A stretch of 64,000 nucleotides of DNA from Brevibacillus_H sp041920465 (GCA_041920465.1 JBHGXW010000054.1:1-64000), one strand, 5' to 3'. Shown: positions 7,895-17,263, counted from the stretch's first letter. Notes: a model not told the origin generated them from the letters alone. Numbers and translations are program-made.

Positions 7895-9313
7895 TTACAT
7901 ACTGTTGGCCGGATGCAGAATTTCTTCCTGGGTTGAAGTATTTGCGCCCAGTTTGTGGTTGCAAAGCTTCAAATACTGGGGCACTTCGGCGAATTGATCT
8001 GTTTCATACATGACTTTTTTGAAGTAGTGTTTGGCCAGCTGCCAATTCTCCTCCAGCACGGCTAATCGGCCCAAATGATAGTACCCCAATGATTGTACAT
8101 ATGGGTCCGGCTCGTCCAGAAAGGTTTGCGCCAATTTTTTCGCATCCACATACTCGCCTTGACGGGCATAAACCGTAATTAACCCTGATTGTGAAAGAAA
8201 GTGCTTCCGGCTGCGGGAAAGAACAAAGCGGAATATCTCCATTGCCTTCTCCAACCGGCCTGCGCACAGATGCATCCAGCCGTAAGAGAACAAGAAGTCA
8301 ACGTTTTTCGGCGCAAGGCTGACCGCCTTTTTTATGAGAGCAAACGCCCGCTCCTCGCCAGTGATCAACCATGTGTTCCAGGCAAGTCCGTGCCAAGCCC
8401 AGCCTTGCAGCGGATACTCTTCAACAAGATACCGGTAGCATAACTGCGCAAGGTGAATTTTACCATTTGCCTCGTGAATCATCGCCATTTCTCTTAAAAG
8501 CTGCGGATCGGTATCCCTCGTGGGGAGCTGCAAGCTGATCGGCGGGATTCTTTCTTTTCTTTCTTGCTTGGCTAGCAGTTTGTCCGCCCTCAACCAGATG
8601 ATATGAGCTTCCCAGTCATTTTCATATTGGGCCAGATACTTTTCAATCGTATCCATTGCTTCCTGCGCATCTCCTTGCTGCAAATAGCAAAGAGCCAGAT
8701 TATACAAGCTCTCCGGGTGGTCAGAAACCGTTTCCAAAGCTGCTTGAAACGATTGTTCCGCCTCCATAAAGTGCCTCTCCTGTGCCAGGATACTTCCGAT
8801 TGCATTGTAGCTGATGGCTGCCACTTTAGGAGAACAGGCGGAGCGGCTTAACAGGCGAAACTCTTTTAATGCCGCTTCCTTCTCATCAGAGAACAATAAA
8901 CTATAGCCGTAATAAAGCCGACCATGCTCCCAGTCCGGATATTCCGCAAGAAGAGTGGCGAAATGCTTTTTGGCGTCTTCGAACAGGCGTAAATGATAGA
9001 ACCCTTCCCCCTTCCGGAACAGATGTTGATAGGATTCCAACAAATCATCCTTTTTCTGCATTTCTGTAACCGGAGCAGGAGGAATATGACTATTTTCTTT
9101 CAGAGCTTGTGCAGAGCTTTTTATTTTCTTGATGAGATTCGACAGTTTTTCTTCGTACTGGATCCATTGATCTACGATGCGATCGCTAATTTCTCTATGT
9201 TCCCTTAGTTCCGTGGCCAGCATCAATTGTCTGTTTGTATCTGCCGTTTCCCAATCCCGTTCGATCCGATCGATCTGGTGTAACAGTGTTTGAAAATACT
9301 CTTCAAACTTCAA
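7895..9313 (-). CDS. Tetratricopeptide-repeat protein, function unknown
   Basis: A 472-residue soluble protein. The first 90 residues are charged and probably coiled-coil (IDRIERDWE, EEKLSNLIKKIK). TPR-like helical pairs then fill the rest (FEDAKKHFATLLAEYPDWEHG, FMEAEQSFQAALE, SLYNLALCYLQQGDAQEAM, AKHYFKKVMYE). It lacks a signal peptide and an enzymatic motif; a protein-protein scaffold role is likely. The start is TTG at 9311-9313, following GGGGGTGG. That ribosome site can pair with an upstream AGCCACCC (see findings). It sits between panD and dinG, where B. subtilis has no counterpart. Confidence 0.75.
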   Translation of the reverse strand: MKFEEYFQTLLHQIDRIERDWETADTNRQLMLATELREHREISDRIVDQWIQYEEKLSNLIKKIKSSAQALKENSHIPPAPVTEMQKKDDLLESYQHLFRKGEGFYHLRLFEDAKKHFATLLAEYPDWEHGRLYYGYSLLFSDEKEAALKEFRLLSRSACSPKVAAISYNAIGSILAQERHFMEAEQSFQAALETVSDHPESLYNLALCYLQQGDAQEAMDTIEKYLAQYENDWEAHIIWLRADKLLAKQERKERIPPISLQLPTRDTDPQLLREMAMIHEANGKIHLAQLCYRYLVEEYPLQGWAWHGLAWNTWLITGEERAFALIKKAVSLAPKNVDFLFSYGWMHLCAGRLEKAMEIFRFVLSRSRKHFLSQSGLITVYARQGEYVDAKKLAQTFLDEPDPYVQSLGYYHLGRLAVLEENWQLAKHYFKKVMYETDQFAEVPQYLKLCNHKLGANTSTQEEILHPANSM

Positions 9314-9404
9314 AAGAAGCCACCCCCCGAAAGAACGCTGAATAGTTTCATTGTCCCACTGGAAGGGTGGCTCTATTCAATTCTTTTCCGCTCGATTGTT
9401 CGAC

Positions 9405-9788
9405 TTAGAGAATCGTTGCGTGAATCTCTTCCCCTAACATTTGTGCAATTTTGTTATTTTCACCCATCACGGCGACTTTTGGCTTGTATGTCCTCGCTTG
9501 CTCGTCGGTCATCATCGCGTAGGAAATGATGATAACGGTATCGCCTGGTTGAACCAGCCGGGCGGCCGCACCGTTCAGGCAGATCACTCCGCTGCCAGGC
9601 TCTCCCTCAATTACATAGGTTTCGAAGCGGGCGCCGTTGTTGTTATTGACGATTTGCACCTTTTCATTGGGAAGAAGATCGACTGCTTCCAAGATATTTT
9701 TATCAATCGTAATGCTGCCGACATAGTTCAAATTGGCTTCGGTAACCGTAGCCCGATGAATTTTGGACTTCATCATCGTGCGAAACAT
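9405..9788 (-). CDS. panD: Aspartate 1-decarboxylase proenzyme
   Basis: A 127-residue PanD precursor. It cleaves itself between Gly24 and Ser25 (YVG|SIT) to make the pyruvoyl cofactor and decarboxylates aspartate to beta-alanine for pantothenate. Tyr58 of the ETYVIEG run and the NGAAARL helix are conserved. Length is normal for the family. It is the last gene of panB-panC-panD, 21 nt downstream of panC. Confidence 0.97.
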   Translation of the reverse strand: MFRTMMKSKIHRATVTEANLNYVGSITIDKNILEAVDLLPNEKVQIVNNNNGARFETYVIEGEPGSGVICLNGAAARLVQPGDTVIIISYAMMTDEQARTYKPKVAVMGENNKIAQMLGEEIHATIL

Positions 9789-9809
9789 GTATTTTCCCCC
9801 TCAGACGTT

Positions 9810-10661
9810 TCACAGTGTAATCATCAAGTTATCAATCAATCTGGTATTTCCAAACTTTACGGCTAATGCGATCAAATAGGATTGACCCGCTTCCAGTTTC
9901 GGCTCAAACACCAGTTCAGGATATTTCAGCACTTCCACATAATCAATTCCTGCAAGCGGCGCAGTGGAAATAACCTTGACTACCCCTTCTCGAACAGCTG
10001 CCGCAGAGCGCTCTCCTTCTTCAATCAATTGTTTGGCTGTCTGCAGGCTTTGATATAATACCGTTGCTTGCTCCCTCTCTGAAGGATTCAAATAGACGTT
10101 GCGAGAGCTTTTGGCCAAACCGTCCGCTTCCCGAACAATTGGGCATGGGACAATCGTGACCGGGATGGCCAGGTCATACACCATCTGTTCAATTACAGCT
10201 ACTTGCTGAGCATCCTTCTGTCCGAAAAAGGCATAATCCGGCTGTACAATTTGGAACAATTTGGTCACAACAGTAGCCACACCGTCAAAGTGGCCGGGTC
10301 TTGACTTGCCGCAAAGCGATTCGGAGACTTGGGCCACCGAAACTTTGGTCAGCATCGGTTTTGGATACATGTCTTCCACACCTGGCGTGAACAGCAGATC
10401 CACCCCTGCCTCTCTCGCCATTTGGCTGTCACGTTCTATATCACGCGGATAACGCTCAAAATCTTCATTCGGTCCAAACTGCAAGGGATTGACGAAAATG
10501 CTCATCACGACGATGTCCGTTTTTTCCTTCGCTTTCGCCACAAGACTCATGTGTCCTTCATGCAGATATCCCATGGTTGGAACGAATCCGACTGATTTGT
10601 TACCCTGCCGCATTTCTTTTAGTAATGCACGTAATTCGGCGATGGTTGAAACCTGGATCAT
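9810..10661 (-). CDS. panC: Pantothenate synthetase
   Basis: A 283-residue ATP-dependent pantoate-beta-alanine ligase. The adenylate-forming nucleotidyltransferase signature is clear: PTMGYLHEGH (28-37), the pantoate site GHFDGVATVVTKLF, FGQKDAQQ, and the KMSKS-like loop AKSSRNVYL. It acts in the cytoplasm and joins pantoate to the beta-alanine made by PanD. Its ATG overlaps the panB stop as ATGA (10658-10661), indicating translational coupling. Confidence 0.97.
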   Translation of the reverse strand: MIQVSTIAELRALLKEMRQGNKSVGFVPTMGYLHEGHMSLVAKAKEKTDIVVMSIFVNPLQFGPNEDFERYPRDIERDSQMAREAGVDLLFTPGVEDMYPKPMLTKVSVAQVSESLCGKSRPGHFDGVATVVTKLFQIVQPDYAFFGQKDAQQVAVIEQMVYDLAIPVTIVPCPIVREADGLAKSSRNVYLNPSEREQATVLYQSLQTAKQLIEEGERSAAAVREGVVKVISTAPLAGIDYVEVLKYPELVFEPKLEAGQSYLIALAVKFGNTRLIDNLMITL

Positions 10662-11518
10662 TGCTTTACCCCTTCACCATATAGTTGCGCAATGGTTTCT
10701 TCAGATGCCGTAAATGTATGTTCACGCGCCGGAAAACTTCTTGTTTTTACTTCCGATACATAGTTGGAAACCGCCTGAAAGATGATTTCCCCTACATTAG
10801 CGTATTGTTTCACGAATTTGGGCTTCAAATTGGAAGCATAGGCAAGTATATCGTGGAAGACAAGTACTTGTCCATCACAACCCACTCCCGCACCGATGCC
10901 AATTGTTGGTATGCTGATGCTTTCTGACACCTTGTCCGCCACTTCAGCCGGAACACATTCCAGAACGACGGCAAACGCATTCGCTTCTTCCAAGGCTTTG
11001 GCTTCTTCAATGAGCCGGCGTGCCGCTTCGATATCCTTGCCTTGGACCTTGTAACCGCCCATTTGATGCACGGCTTGCGGAGTTAAGCCGATATGCCCCA
11101 TTACCGGAATTCCTGCTTGGGTCATCCGTTTGACAAGCGGAACCACTTCGAGTCCACCCTCGATTTTTACCGCCTTGGCCAAGCCTTCCTGCATGAGCCG
11201 TCCGGCGTTTTTAATCGCTTCTTCAATGGTGCCGTGATAGCTTAAAAACGGCATATCCGCCACCACGAACGCTCGCTTGGCACCTCTGGTCACTGCCTTG
11301 GTATGATGCAGCATGTCTTCCATCGTGACTGGAATGGTGGAATCATAACCCAGCACCACCATACCGAGCGAGTCGCCGACCAGAATGACATCGACTCCCG
11401 CTTCGTCCACAATTTTCGCCGACGGATAATCATATGCCGTTACCATGGCGATTGGACGTTTTTCCTCTTTTGCTTTGCGAAGATCCGATGTTGTTACAGG
11501 AGCACTTTTCGTAAACAT
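10658..11518 (-). CDS. panB: 3-methyl-2-oxobutanoate hydroxymethyltransferase
   Basis: PanB makes ketopantoate from alpha-ketoisovalerate and methylene-tetrahydrofolate. The real protein starts at ATG 11516-11518 (286 residues; GAGGTGGGGGAAGC upstream), although the frame stays open for another 83 codons through the leader. Family motifs: MVTAYDYPSAKI, VGDSLGMVVLGYD, EGG before LEVVPLV, MGHIGLTPQ and GIGAGVGCDGQVLV. It is the first gene of the pan operon. Its own transcript probably begins near 11768, with a structured leader and a terminator (11578-11610) before the gene. Confidence 0.96.
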   Translation of the reverse strand: MFTKSAPVTTSDLRKAKEEKRPIAMVTAYDYPSAKIVDEAGVDVILVGDSLGMVVLGYDSTIPVTMEDMLHHTKAVTRGAKRAFVVADMPFLSYHGTIEEAIKNAGRLMQEGLAKAVKIEGGLEVVPLVKRMTQAGIPVMGHIGLTPQAVHQMGGYKVQGKDIEAARRLIEEAKALEEANAFAVVLECVPAEVADKVSESISIPTIGIGAGVGCDGQVLVFHDILAYASNLKPKFVKQYANVGEIIFQAVSNYVSEVKTRSFPAREHTFTASEETIAQLYGEGVKQ

Positions 11519-11788
11519 TGCTTCCCCCACCTCGTCTTGCTTCTTCGCCTGCAACCAAAAGAATTCGATCCAAATGCAAAAAACCTTCTTTGCCCAATAG
11601 GAAAGAAGGTCGTCCTTGTTTTGGTGACGATTACATCGGATTTCCTTCTGTCTCGGTCCTGATAGGCTCAGAGCAGAATCAGATTTAAAAATTCCCGTTA
11701 CAGTTGTAGAGATCGCATCATCCCTACAGGTAGAGTGCCATTCGCGTTTATGGCGATACAGCCTCATACAAAGAGTATAGCAAACGAT
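11519..11788 (-). promoter_or_regulatory. panB leader with hairpins and attenuator-like terminator
   Basis: A 270-nt interval between birA and panB. A TATACT -10 (11774-11779) near the birA stop suggests a transcript of about 250 nt before panB. On the minus strand it folds into GCCAT/ATGGC (11737-11754), GTAGGGAT/ATCTCTAC (11706-11727), an interrupted TTCTG/CAGAA stem (11646-11678), then a terminator. This layout resembles a cis-regulatory leader. The orphan 'pan' RNA motif is known upstream of pantothenate genes in Firmicutes; I cannot confirm a consensus match. Confidence 0.5.
11578..11610 (-). terminator. Terminator in the panB leader (possible attenuator)
   Basis: Minus-strand ACCTTCTTT / AAAGAAGGT stem (9 bp) followed by TTTTTT, ending 60 nt before the panB ATG. 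It could simply end the birA transcript or act as an attenuator for panBCD. Confidence 0.8.
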
Positions 11789-12772
11789 TTACACTTTTGC
11801 ACCATATTCCACATCGACCGAATACACTTTGTGCTGGTTTCCCTGTTGGTCTTCCACGAGCAGTACGCCTTCCGGATCCAGACCAATTGCGGTTCCGTAC
11901 AAGGTAGATTGATTCGTTCGGACCTGCACCTTCTTGCCAATGGTGTAGGCGTTCGCTTCCCAGGCAGCACGAATTGGGGCGAAGCCATGCTCCAGATACG
12001 CATCGTATACTCGTTCAAAGATGCGGCAAAACTCTTGGATGAAGCTTGCCCGTTTTATTGGCCGCCCGCCAGCTATCTGCAAGGATGTGGCAATATCACG
12101 CAGTTCCACAGGAAAATCGCTTTCCGATAAATTGACGTTAATTCCGATCCCGACAATCAAATAATTGATTTGATCCGACTCGGCATTCAGTTCAGTCAGA
12201 ATCCCGCATACTTTTTTGTCATTGATAAAAATATCGTTAGGCCATTTGATGAGAGCCTCTGCCCCCACAAACTCCCGAATCGTTTTCGTCATGGCAACAG
12301 CGGTTAACAGTGTAATTTGCGGTGATTTGGGCAGAGGGATTTGCGGTCTCAGAATTAGACTCATCCAGATGCCTGAACCCTTCGGTGAATGCCATGGTCT
12401 GCCCATTCTGCCTTTGCCGCTGCTTTGCTGTTCGGCCAAAATGATCGTCCCTTCTGCAGCGCCTTTGGCTGCCGCTTCATGGGCCAAAAACTGAGTGGAT
12501 AAGACCGTGTCATATGTGATCACTTGCCGGCCAATTCGCTTGGTATCCAGACCAACCATGATTTCTTCACTAAGAATGCTATCGGGTGACTTCACCAGTC
12601 GATACCCCGATTTGCGCACCGCTTCAATCTCATATCCTTCCTGCCGCAATTCTTCAATATGTTTCCAGACTGCGGTTCGCGAACAACCACAGGTCTGACT
12701 CAGCTCTTCTCCTGAGATGAATTGATTGGGACGGTCATGAAACGCCTTTAGAATCTCTTGTTTGATCTTCAT
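11789..12772 (-). CDS. birA: Biotin-protein ligase / biotin operon repressor
   Basis: A 327-residue bifunctional BirA. Residues about 1-62 are a winged helix (GEELSQTCGCSRTAVWKHI), so it can repress biotin genes. The catalytic domain carries the biotinoyl-adenylate loop SSGKGRMGR (117-125), KWPND (176-180) and the C-terminal SH3-like domain. It activates biotin with ATP and transfers it to carboxylase carrier proteins. The gene overlaps the end of cca by 38 nt. Confidence 0.96.
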   Translation of the reverse strand: MKIKQEILKAFHDRPNQFISGEELSQTCGCSRTAVWKHIEELRQEGYEIEAVRKSGYRLVKSPDSILSEEIMVGLDTKRIGRQVITYDTVLSTQFLAHEAAAKGAAEGTIILAEQQSSGKGRMGRPWHSPKGSGIWMSLILRPQIPLPKSPQITLLTAVAMTKTIREFVGAEALIKWPNDIFINDKKVCGILTELNAESDQINYLIVGIGINVNLSESDFPVELRDIATSLQIAGGRPIKRASFIQEFCRIFERVYDAYLEHGFAPIRAAWEANAYTIGKKVQVRTNQSTLYGTAIGLDPEGVLLVEDQQGNQHKVYSVDVEYGAKV

Positions 12773-13985
12773 TCTGTTCTACCTCTTTTCTTGCGACCGC
12801 GATCAATGCTTCTTTTGTATTGGGCAGGCCGTAAAGCGCTACTTGTTTCAGTAAAGAGCGGAGCGTCAACCCGATCCACTCTCCCGCTTTCCTGTTCAAA
12901 GCTTGCTGCAACTCAAGCCCGCTGATCGCCAGTTCATTCAGGGAACGGATCGGCATTCGCTGGTACGCTTCAATCAGATCCTGGGAAGATTTGCGGTCAC
13001 GGTTCTTCCACCAATAAGCCTGCAAAATATTATCCAACTGCATGCACGGTTCCCATCCATACTCTACCAGGAATGGGCCCCAGCTTATCTCTTGCGGCTG
13101 GTCCAATCGGGGATTTATTTGGCGCAGGAAGCGAACGAACTGTTCAATGGTTTGGCGCTCTTTCTTGGACATGCGCAATTGGATGCAAATTTGATTTACC
13201 TCATCCTCATCAGCATGCCCGGCGTAGAGAATAAATGCCCATTTTTGTGATAATGAACCCAAGTGGGTTAACCGCCATGCATGCGGCTGAATGGTATGAA
13301 ACAAATCAGCCAGACGCGGAAATACTTGTAGTAAGGAGGTCTCTGCTATAATGGAGCAGCCGTGTTCAGGATGATCGCTGTCGATTAGTTTGTACAATTC
13401 ATCGCGAATCCGCTCTATGGCGATATGAGCCAGATATGGGGCCGTTTCCTTCATGGCCAGCTTCGTCTTCTCTTCAATGGCAAATCCTAGCTGTGCAGCA
13501 AATCGGGATGCACGGAGCAAACGAAGGGCATCTTCTTGAAAACGGGTATAAGGATTACCGACGGCACGGATGATCCCGTTCTCTAAATCAACTTTCCCTT
13601 GAAACGGGTCCTTCAGGTTACCGCGGCGATCCATTGCCATGGCATTTATGGTAAAGTCGCGACGTGCCAGATCTTCCTCCAAATCCTGGACGAAAATAAC
13701 CTCGTCCGGCCTTCTGAAGTCCGTGTACTTGCCTTCCGTGCGGTATGTCGTCACCTCAAAGATGTATCCGCCCATCTTCACCGATACCGTTCCATGTTTT
13801 AAGCCGGTCGGAATATGATCGGGGAAAATGTTGCTCACTTCGCCAGGATGGGCATTCGTACATATATCTATATCATGTACGGGGCGATTCAATATCCAGT
13901 CTCGGACACAACCGCCGACGAAATACGCCTCAAATCCATTCGCTTCCAATTGCTCAATAATGGAAATCGCCAGTTGTTTCAACAC
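12735..13985 (-). CDS. cca: CCA-adding tRNA nucleotidyltransferase
   Basis: A class II tRNA nucleotidyltransferase that builds or repairs the 3' CCA of tRNAs. Conserved blocks: FVGGCVRDWILNRP, DIDICTNA (catalytic Asp pair), RRDFTINAMAM, DPFQGKVDL, and EDALRLLRASRFAAQLGF. AGAGGAGG places the start at GTG 13983-13985 (416 residues). An extra 24 in-frame codons upstream look non-coding. It sits between bshA and birA as in B. subtilis. Confidence 0.95.
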   Translation of the reverse strand: MLKQLAISIIEQLEANGFEAYFVGGCVRDWILNRPVHDIDICTNAHPGEVSNIFPDHIPTGLKHGTVSVKMGGYIFEVTTYRTEGKYTDFRRPDEVIFVQDLEEDLARRDFTINAMAMDRRGNLKDPFQGKVDLENGIIRAVGNPYTRFQEDALRLLRASRFAAQLGFAIEEKTKLAMKETAPYLAHIAIERIRDELYKLIDSDHPEHGCSIIAETSLLQVFPRLADLFHTIQPHAWRLTHLGSLSQKWAFILYAGHADEDEVNQICIQLRMSKKERQTIEQFVRFLRQINPRLDQPQEISWGPFLVEYGWEPCMQLDNILQAYWWKNRDRKSSQDLIEAYQRMPIRSLNELAISGLELQQALNRKAGEWIGLTLRSLLKQVALYGLPNTKEALIAVARKEVEQNEDQTRDSKGVS

Positions 13986-14105
13986 AGCTATTCCTCCTCT
14001 ATCTGATCCCCGGCACGCCCGTACTTGCGAAAGGAGGCAGTAACAACATGAGAACATTATACGGTTTCTTCATTTTTATCTCCAAACTTCTGCAAATGAC
14101 CCGAT

Positions 14106-15263
14106 TTAAACTTTAGCTGAAACAGGCCCTGCAGATTTCTCTTCACAAGGCCCCAACAGCTTTTGATACAGACGTTCATATTGGGATGCGATTGTATCGT
14201 GGCAGAACGTATTGCAGGAGCGTTGGACAGAGACTCGTGAAAATTCCTTGTACAACGTTTTATTTTGAAGCAATACCAGCGTTTGTTCCGCCATCTTGTT
14301 CACGTCACCGATATCGCACAAAAATCCGGTTTGCCCGTCAACCACGACCTCTGGAATTCCACCTGTCCGTGTTGCGACAACGGGAACGCCGCAAGCCATC
14401 GCTTCAAGCGCAACCAGGCCGAAGCTTTCCTTTTCCGACGGCAAGAGCATGACATCTGCCAGTGAAATCACTTCCGCTACATCTTCCTGTTTTCCCAGAA
14501 AAATAACATCCTGGCCAAGTCCTCGCTCACATATCATTTTTCGAATCGTCGACAATTCCGGCCCTTCTCCGATAAACAACAATTTCGCCGGAAGCTGCTC
14601 GTGCACCTTGTGGAATACTTCCACCACATCGGCAACCCGCTTGACCGGACGGAAATTGGAGATGTGCATCAAGATTTTTTCCCCGTTCGGTGCAAACATT
14701 TTCTTGATTTCGCTTACTTCCCGACGATAGTAACGCCGTTTGTCCACGAAGTTGTAAACCAATTCAATCTCTTTATTCACCTGTAACAGCTCTACTGTCT
14801 CTCTGATCAAGTCTCGGGAGACAGCCGTTACCATGTCACTTTGCTCGATCCCGAAACGAATCATGTCTCTCAGGCTGGGATCATACCCAAGAACCGTAAT
14901 ATCTGTCCCATGCAAAGTGGTGACGATTTTCAATTTTTCTCCGACCATCTGTTTGGCAAGATAGGCGCAAAGCGCATGGGGTACCGCATAGTGCACATGC
15001 AAGAGATCAAGCTGTTCGTTGATCGCCACCTGTGCCATGCGATTTGCCAATGTCAGATCATAGGGAGGGTATTTGAACACGTCGTACTGATTTACTTCTA
15101 CTTCGTGATAAAAAATATTGGGATGAAACTGACCCAGGCGGAAAGGCATGCCCGAGGTGATAAAATGAACGTTATGCCCCCTCTCGGCCAGCAATTTGCC
15201 AAGCTCTGTCGCCACGACACCCGAGCCGCCCAAAGCCGGATAACACGTAATTCCAATGTTCAT
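14106..15263 (-). CDS. bshA: L-malate N-acetylglucosaminyltransferase (bacillithiol)
   Basis: BshA, a GT4-family glycosyltransferase with two Rossmann domains, transfers GlcNAc from UDP-GlcNAc to L-malate, the first step of bacillithiol synthesis. The start ITCYPALGGSGVVATELGK, the HGTDITVLGYDP stretch, NFRPVKRV and the nucleotide-sugar motif EKESFGLVALEAMACGVPVV are all present. The best start is ATG 15261-15263 (GGAGA 8 nt before), giving 385 residues. bshB1 precedes it by 32 nt. Confidence 0.95.
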   Translation of the reverse strand: MNIGITCYPALGGSGVVATELGKLLAERGHNVHFITSGMPFRLGQFHPNIFYHEVEVNQYDVFKYPPYDLTLANRMAQVAINEQLDLLHVHYAVPHALCAYLAKQMVGEKLKIVTTLHGTDITVLGYDPSLRDMIRFGIEQSDMVTAVSRDLIRETVELLQVNKEIELVYNFVDKRRYYRREVSEIKKMFAPNGEKILMHISNFRPVKRVADVVEVFHKVHEQLPAKLLFIGEGPELSTIRKMICERGLGQDVIFLGKQEDVAEVISLADVMLLPSEKESFGLVALEAMACGVPVVATRTGGIPEVVVDGQTGFLCDIGDVNKMAEQTLVLLQNKTLYKEFSRVSVQRSCNTFCHDTIASQYERLYQKLLGPCEEKSAGPVSAKV

Positions 15264-15295
15264 GCACAAGCTCTCCTTTACGCTCTCTTTTCTCT

Positions 15296-15994
15296 CTATG
15301 CGAGGAATTCCCAAACGGGTGGAGTTGAACTCACAAACCCTTCCGCGTACGTAGTTCCAGCTTGTTGTCCAAACAGTCGTTCTCTGTATTCCACCAATTC
15401 AATATAACCATTGTTCAGAGGCGTGGTAACACTTCCCTCTTCCCGTTCAAACTGGCTTCTGTAGCAAGAAAGCACCGCTTTTTTCTCTATGTATATGTCG
15501 CTTATGTCAACCACAAAGCTTGGTGTTGTCGTGGTGTTGATAAAATAATAATAAAGCTTGCCTGGGCGGTAGGCAGGTAAAGCTTCATTGCCTTGATACT
15601 TGTATATCCCGGCGTTGAAGACAGCTTCTTTCACGATGCGGCTTACGCTCTCATGATCGGGATGGCGGTCCACTTGGTAGGGAGCCAGCACAATGCCAGG
15701 ACGGGTCTGGCGAATCAGATCGACTACTTTGCGAATCGCCTGCTCCCTCACCGCTTCCAATCCCCGATCAGGAAAGTCAAACTGAAAACGTGCCGTCAAG
15801 CCCATGAGCCTGGTAGCGGCAGCAGCTTCCGCTTGTCTTCGCTCTACCGTCCCGTTGGAAGACAATTCCGCATACGTCAAATCAAGGATACCCACCCGCT
15901 TTCCGCTTTTCGCCGCTTTGATCAGCGCGCCGGCCGCTCCGATCTCCACGTCATCGGGATGGGCCCCAATTGCCAATATATCTAACGAATTCAT
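15296..15994 (-). CDS. bshB1: Bacillithiol biosynthesis deacetylase BshB1
   Basis: A 232-residue zinc-dependent LmbE/PIG-L-family deacetylase. It removes the acetyl group from GlcNAc-malate made by BshA. The zinc motif AHPDD (13-17) and the second histidine motif DRHPDHE (109-115) are intact. It lies in the dapB-mgsA-bshB1-bshA-cca-birA order typical of Bacillales. Confidence 0.95.
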   Translation of the reverse strand: MNSLDILAIGAHPDDVEIGAAGALIKAAKSGKRVGILDLTYAELSSNGTVERRQAEAAAATRLMGLTARFQFDFPDRGLEAVREQAIRKVVDLIRQTRPGIVLAPYQVDRHPDHESVSRIVKEAVFNAGIYKYQGNEALPAYRPGKLYYYFINTTTTPSFVVDISDIYIEKKAVLSCYRSQFEREEGSVTTPLNNGYIELVEYRERLFGQQAGTTYAEGFVSSTPPVWEFLA

Positions 15995-16000
15995 TCCTCA

Positions 16001-16402
16001 TTACCTCTCATGTACTACTTCACGCCAGTCCAAATCTCCTTGCGCCAGTGCTTTCAGCAGCACCTCCGCCGTTCCCAGGTTGGTGGCAAACGGTATCTTG
16101 TGTACATCACACAAGCGCAACAGGGCAATAATATCCGGCTCATGTGGTTGTGATGTGAGCGGATCACGCAAAAAAATAATCAAATCCATATCATTTTGTG
16201 CAATCATCGCGCCGATTTGCTGGTCTCCGCCAAGCGGCCCGGACAAAAAGCGGGTGATGGAAAGAGAAGTGTTCTCCATGATGCGAGTCCCCGTCGTTCC
16301 TGTTGCATACAGTTCATGCTTCGCTAATATCTTTTCATAAGCTACAGCAAGCTGGACCATTTCTTCTTTTTTTCGGTCATGGGCAATCAGGGCTATTTTC
16401 AT
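16001..16402 (-). CDS. mgsA: Methylglyoxal synthase
   Basis: A 133-residue MgsA that converts dihydroxyacetone phosphate to methylglyoxal and phosphate, a bypass of lower glycolysis. The phosphate-binding HDRKK near the N-terminus, TGTTGTRI, SGPLGGDQQIGAMI and the catalytic Asp in IIFLRDPL are present. The product is toxic and is detoxified with bacillithiol, whose genes follow immediately downstream. Confidence 0.96.
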   Translation of the reverse strand: MKIALIAHDRKKEEMVQLAVAYEKILAKHELYATGTTGTRIMENTSLSITRFLSGPLGGDQQIGAMIAQNDMDLIIFLRDPLTSQPHEPDIIALLRLCDVHKIPFATNLGTAEVLLKALAQGDLDWREVVHER

Positions 16403-16448
16403 TGTTCATTTCTCCTCAAAGGGTTGCTCTTTTTCGCTTATTTACCTG

Positions 16449-17255
16449 TTAATCAAGTAAATGTTCCAAACCATAAATCAGTTGATCAAGATTCATCACC
16501 GCTTTGATGGCCATGTTCACACCTGGCATAAAAGATTCGCGACTAATGGAATCGTGGCGGATCGAAAGCGTTTGACCCGTTGCTCCAAACAAGACTTCCT
16601 GATGAGCTACCAATCCCGGCAGACGAACACTGTGAATGCGGAAGCCGTCGTAGTTGGCTCCTCTTGCTCCGGCAATGCTCTCTTCCTCTTCCTGATGACC
16701 TTGCTGCATCTTGCTTCGTGCTTGGGTGATTAACTCAGCGGTTTTGAGTGCTGTCCCGCTTGGGGCATCCAGCTTTTTATCATGATGCAGTTCAATGATT
16801 TCCACATGTGGCATGTATTTGGCCGCCATGCTGGCAAACTTCATGCAGAGGATGGCCCCGATGGCGAAGTTTGGCGCGATGATCGCACCCAAAGCTGCTT
16901 CCTTGTAGCTTTTTTTCAGTTCATCCATTTGTTCGGTCGTTAACCCGGTTTTGCCAACTACCGGTCGTACACCATGTGCCAGCGCCAACTGCATGTGCTG
17001 CCAAATGCTTTGTGGAGTGGTGAAATCGACGAGCACATCCGGTTGATAGGTTGTGAAGGCTTCTTCCATGGATGTCATCATCGGTACACCCAATTCTTTG
17101 CCGACCACAACACGCCCGATGTCTTCTCCGTTATACTTGGAGTCGATCGCTACGACGAACTGCAATTGTTCATCCTGAAGCAGCATCTTCACTACTTCTT
17201 GGCCCATTCTTCCTCTTGCTCCGGCAACCGCTACTTTGATTTTTGCTTGTGTCAT
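16449..17255 (-). CDS. dapB: 4-hydroxy-tetrahydrodipicolinate reductase
   Basis: DapB reduces the DapA product in the diaminopimelate/lysine pathway; the pathway also supplies dipicolinate for spores. Motifs: the NAD(P)-binding VAVAGARGRMGQEVV, TPQS, VVGKTGL, APNFAIGA and the catalytic ELHHDKKLDAPSGTA. ATG 17253-17255 (268 residues) is preferred over the longer frame from 17285, since GAGGAG precedes it and the extension overlaps the upstream gene. Confidence 0.96.
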   Translation of the reverse strand: MTQAKIKVAVAGARGRMGQEVVKMLLQDEQLQFVVAIDSKYNGEDIGRVVVGKELGVPMMTSMEEAFTTYQPDVLVDFTTPQSIWQHMQLALAHGVRPVVGKTGLTTEQMDELKKSYKEAALGAIIAPNFAIGAILCMKFASMAAKYMPHVEIIELHHDKKLDAPSGTALKTAELITQARSKMQQGHQEEEESIAGARGANYDGFRIHSVRLPGLVAHQEVLFGATGQTLSIRHDSISRESFMPGVNMAIKAVMNLDQLIYGLEHLLD

Positions 17256-17263
17256 GATCTCAT

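Noticed and set aside
11519..11767. 83-codon N-terminal extension of PanB
   Set aside because: It covers the structured leader and terminator, lacks family similarity, and the ATG at 11516-11518 has a good ribosome site.
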